DNA of 64,000 nucleotides. Origin: Virgibacillus_P tibetensis (GTDB lineage Bacteria > Bacillota > Bacilli > Bacillales > Amphibacillaceae). Below are positions 62,936-64,000 of the stretch, in pieces (positions within the stretch are counted from its first letter, which is position 1; every line of letters begins with the position of its first letter). Location of the stretch: the NCBI RefSeq assembly GCF_036026595.1, contig NZ_JARZFX010000016.1, forward strand, positions 1 to 64,000. Direction: 5' to 3'. Under the pieces are notes generated by a model, which was given only the letters and a program-made list of their open reading frames with translations, was not told the origin of the DNA and made no database searches. Position numbers and translations under genes: made by a program.

Positions 62936-64000
62936 CTATTTCTCTAATTGTAATCGTTCACGGATAAGTGACGCACGCAGAACATCACGTTCATTTGCCG
63001 TCAAAGTCCTCTTCGCATATTGTTGCAGAAAACCAGGTTGTGTTAAAATCATAAGTTCATTCAGTATATTTCTGGAAACATTCTTTATGATTCCTAAGTC
63101 TATCCCTAATCGAACATTGGATAAACATCTTGCAGCTTCTTTTGATTCAATAATTCTGCTATATTCCAAAACACCATATGCTCTGTAAATACGATCTTCC
63201 ACTGTTGTACCGGATTGTTCCATAATTCTGCTTCTAGCTCTTCGTTCATGATCAATTAGTTGTTTTACGACACTTTGCAGATCTTCAACAATATCTTCCT
63301 CTGATTTACCCAGTGTAATCTGGTTTGATATTTGAAATATATTACCTACAGCTTCGCTTCCTTCTCCATAGATACCTCGAACAACAAGCCCCAATTGATT
63401 TATCGAAGGAATCATACGATTAATTTGTTTCGTCATAGCTAAAGCTGGAAGGTGCATCATAACAGAGGCACGCAAACCTGTGCCAACATTTGTAGGGCAA
63501 CTCGTCAAATATCCTCTTGTTTCATCAAAGGCATAGTTGATCTCCTCTTCCAGCCAATCATCTACTTTAAATGCCTCTTCTAAAGCCTTGTTTAATTGGA
63601 ACCCTGGAAAATAAAGCTGAATCCGAATGTGATCTTCTTCATTAATCATAACAGAAACTTGTTCGTTACTAGATATTAGTGCTGCTGCGGTTTGAGCATG
63701 CTTTGCCAGATGAGGGCTGATAAGATGCTTTTCTACCAGAACGCGTTTTTCTACAGCTGTTAAATTTTTAACTTTTAAAAAAGCAAAATCCTTATATTCA
63801 TGAAAGGACTTATTCTCATACTCTTTTTCAAAAAAACCACGGATATCTTCCAATTTTTCAACTTCTGCAAGAATTGGATACGAAACATCTGCAAAATTCC
63901 TCGCCAGCCGAATTCGACTGCTTAAAACGATATCACTATCCGGGCCCTCTTCACGCATCCAAGGACTAATTGCATCATTCATGAAGTGCTGTAAGGTCAT
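62936..64000 (-). CDS. mcsB: Protein arginine kinase McsB
   Basis: 354 residues. The ATG is the last three bases of the window (63998-64000), so the coding region is complete but its ribosome site lies outside. Phosphagen-kinase-like catalytic domain (DIVLSSRIRLARN, TSCPTNVGTGLRASVMMHLP with the catalytic Cys). It marks damaged proteins and the repressor CtsR by phosphorylating arginine for ClpCP. Part of the ctsR-mcsA-mcsB-clpC operon. Confidence 0.97.
   Translation of the reverse strand: MTLQHFMNDAISPWMREEGPDSDIVLSSRIRLARNFADVSYPILAEVEKLEDIRGFFEKEYENKSFHEYKDFAFLKVKNLTAVEKRVLVEKHLISPHLAKHAQTAAALISSNEQVSVMINEEDHIRIQLYFPGFQLNKALEEAFKVDDWLEEEINYAFDETRGYLTSCPTNVGTGLRASVMMHLPALAMTKQINRMIPSINQLGLVVRGIYGEGSEAVGNIFQISNQITLGKSEEDIVEDLQSVVKQLIDHERRARSRIMEQSGTTVEDRIYRAYGVLEYSRIIESKEAARCLSNVRLGIDLGIIKNVSRNILNELMILTQPGFLQQYAKRTLTANERDVLRASLIRERLQLEK

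Overview
This 64 kb stretch comes from the chromosome of a low-GC Gram-positive bacterium of the family Bacillaceae. Evidence: the order mcsB-clpC-radA-...-gltX-cysE-cysS-mrnC-rlmB-rae1-sigH-rpmG-secE-nusG-rplKAJL-rpoBC-str-S10-spc-alpha-ecf-truA-rplM-rpsI is the Bacillus-type order, Shine-Dalgarno (SD) sites are strong, sigma-A promoters are clear, and the protein sequences resemble the Oceanobacillus/Virgibacillus group. The genus is an inference from resemblance only. Every real gene except one recombinase remnant is on the minus strand, so transcription runs from high to low coordinates.

Region by region, in the direction of transcription. 64000-56058: mcsB, clpC, radA, yacL and gltX (protein quality control, DNA repair, a PIN/TRAM protein, Glu-tRNA synthetase); disA, ispD and ispF, which sit here in Bacillus subtilis, are absent. 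56053-50066: a Cys-specific T-box, then cysE-cysS-mrnC-rlmB-rae1; sigH behind its own promoter; rpmG-secE; nusG. 50021-46593: rplK, rplA, rplJ-rplL with an L10-type leader, and rsmC. 46596-38922: rpoB-rpoC behind a long leader that holds a 20-codon reading frame and a terminator-like hairpin. 38814-33992: rplGB-rpsL-rpsG-fusA-tuf. 33756-18857: one very long S10-spc-alpha ribosomal protein cluster behind one near-consensus promoter, with a second near-consensus promoter in front of rpoA-rplQ; map is missing between adk and the KOW gene. 18445-14153: ecfA1-ecfA2-ecfT-truA, then rplM-rpsI.

The accessory part is 1-14152. The last 15 bases of rpsI (14153-14167) recur exactly at 516-530, and both copies carry the same arm-like sequence on the same side. 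The roughly 13.6 kb between them has no integrase and contains a subtilisin-family protease with an unusual active site, a short RadC protein, a complete type I restriction-modification system (hsdM-hsdS-hsdR) and a SIR2-HerA pair of the type known as an anti-phage NAD+-depleting system. Just outside the far copy lies the C-terminal remnant of a tyrosine recombinase gene reading towards that copy. The simplest reading is tandem accretion of integrative elements at the 3' end of rpsI: an inner defence island that has lost its integrase, and an outer decayed element.

No tRNA, rRNA, CRISPR array or complete insertion sequence was found.
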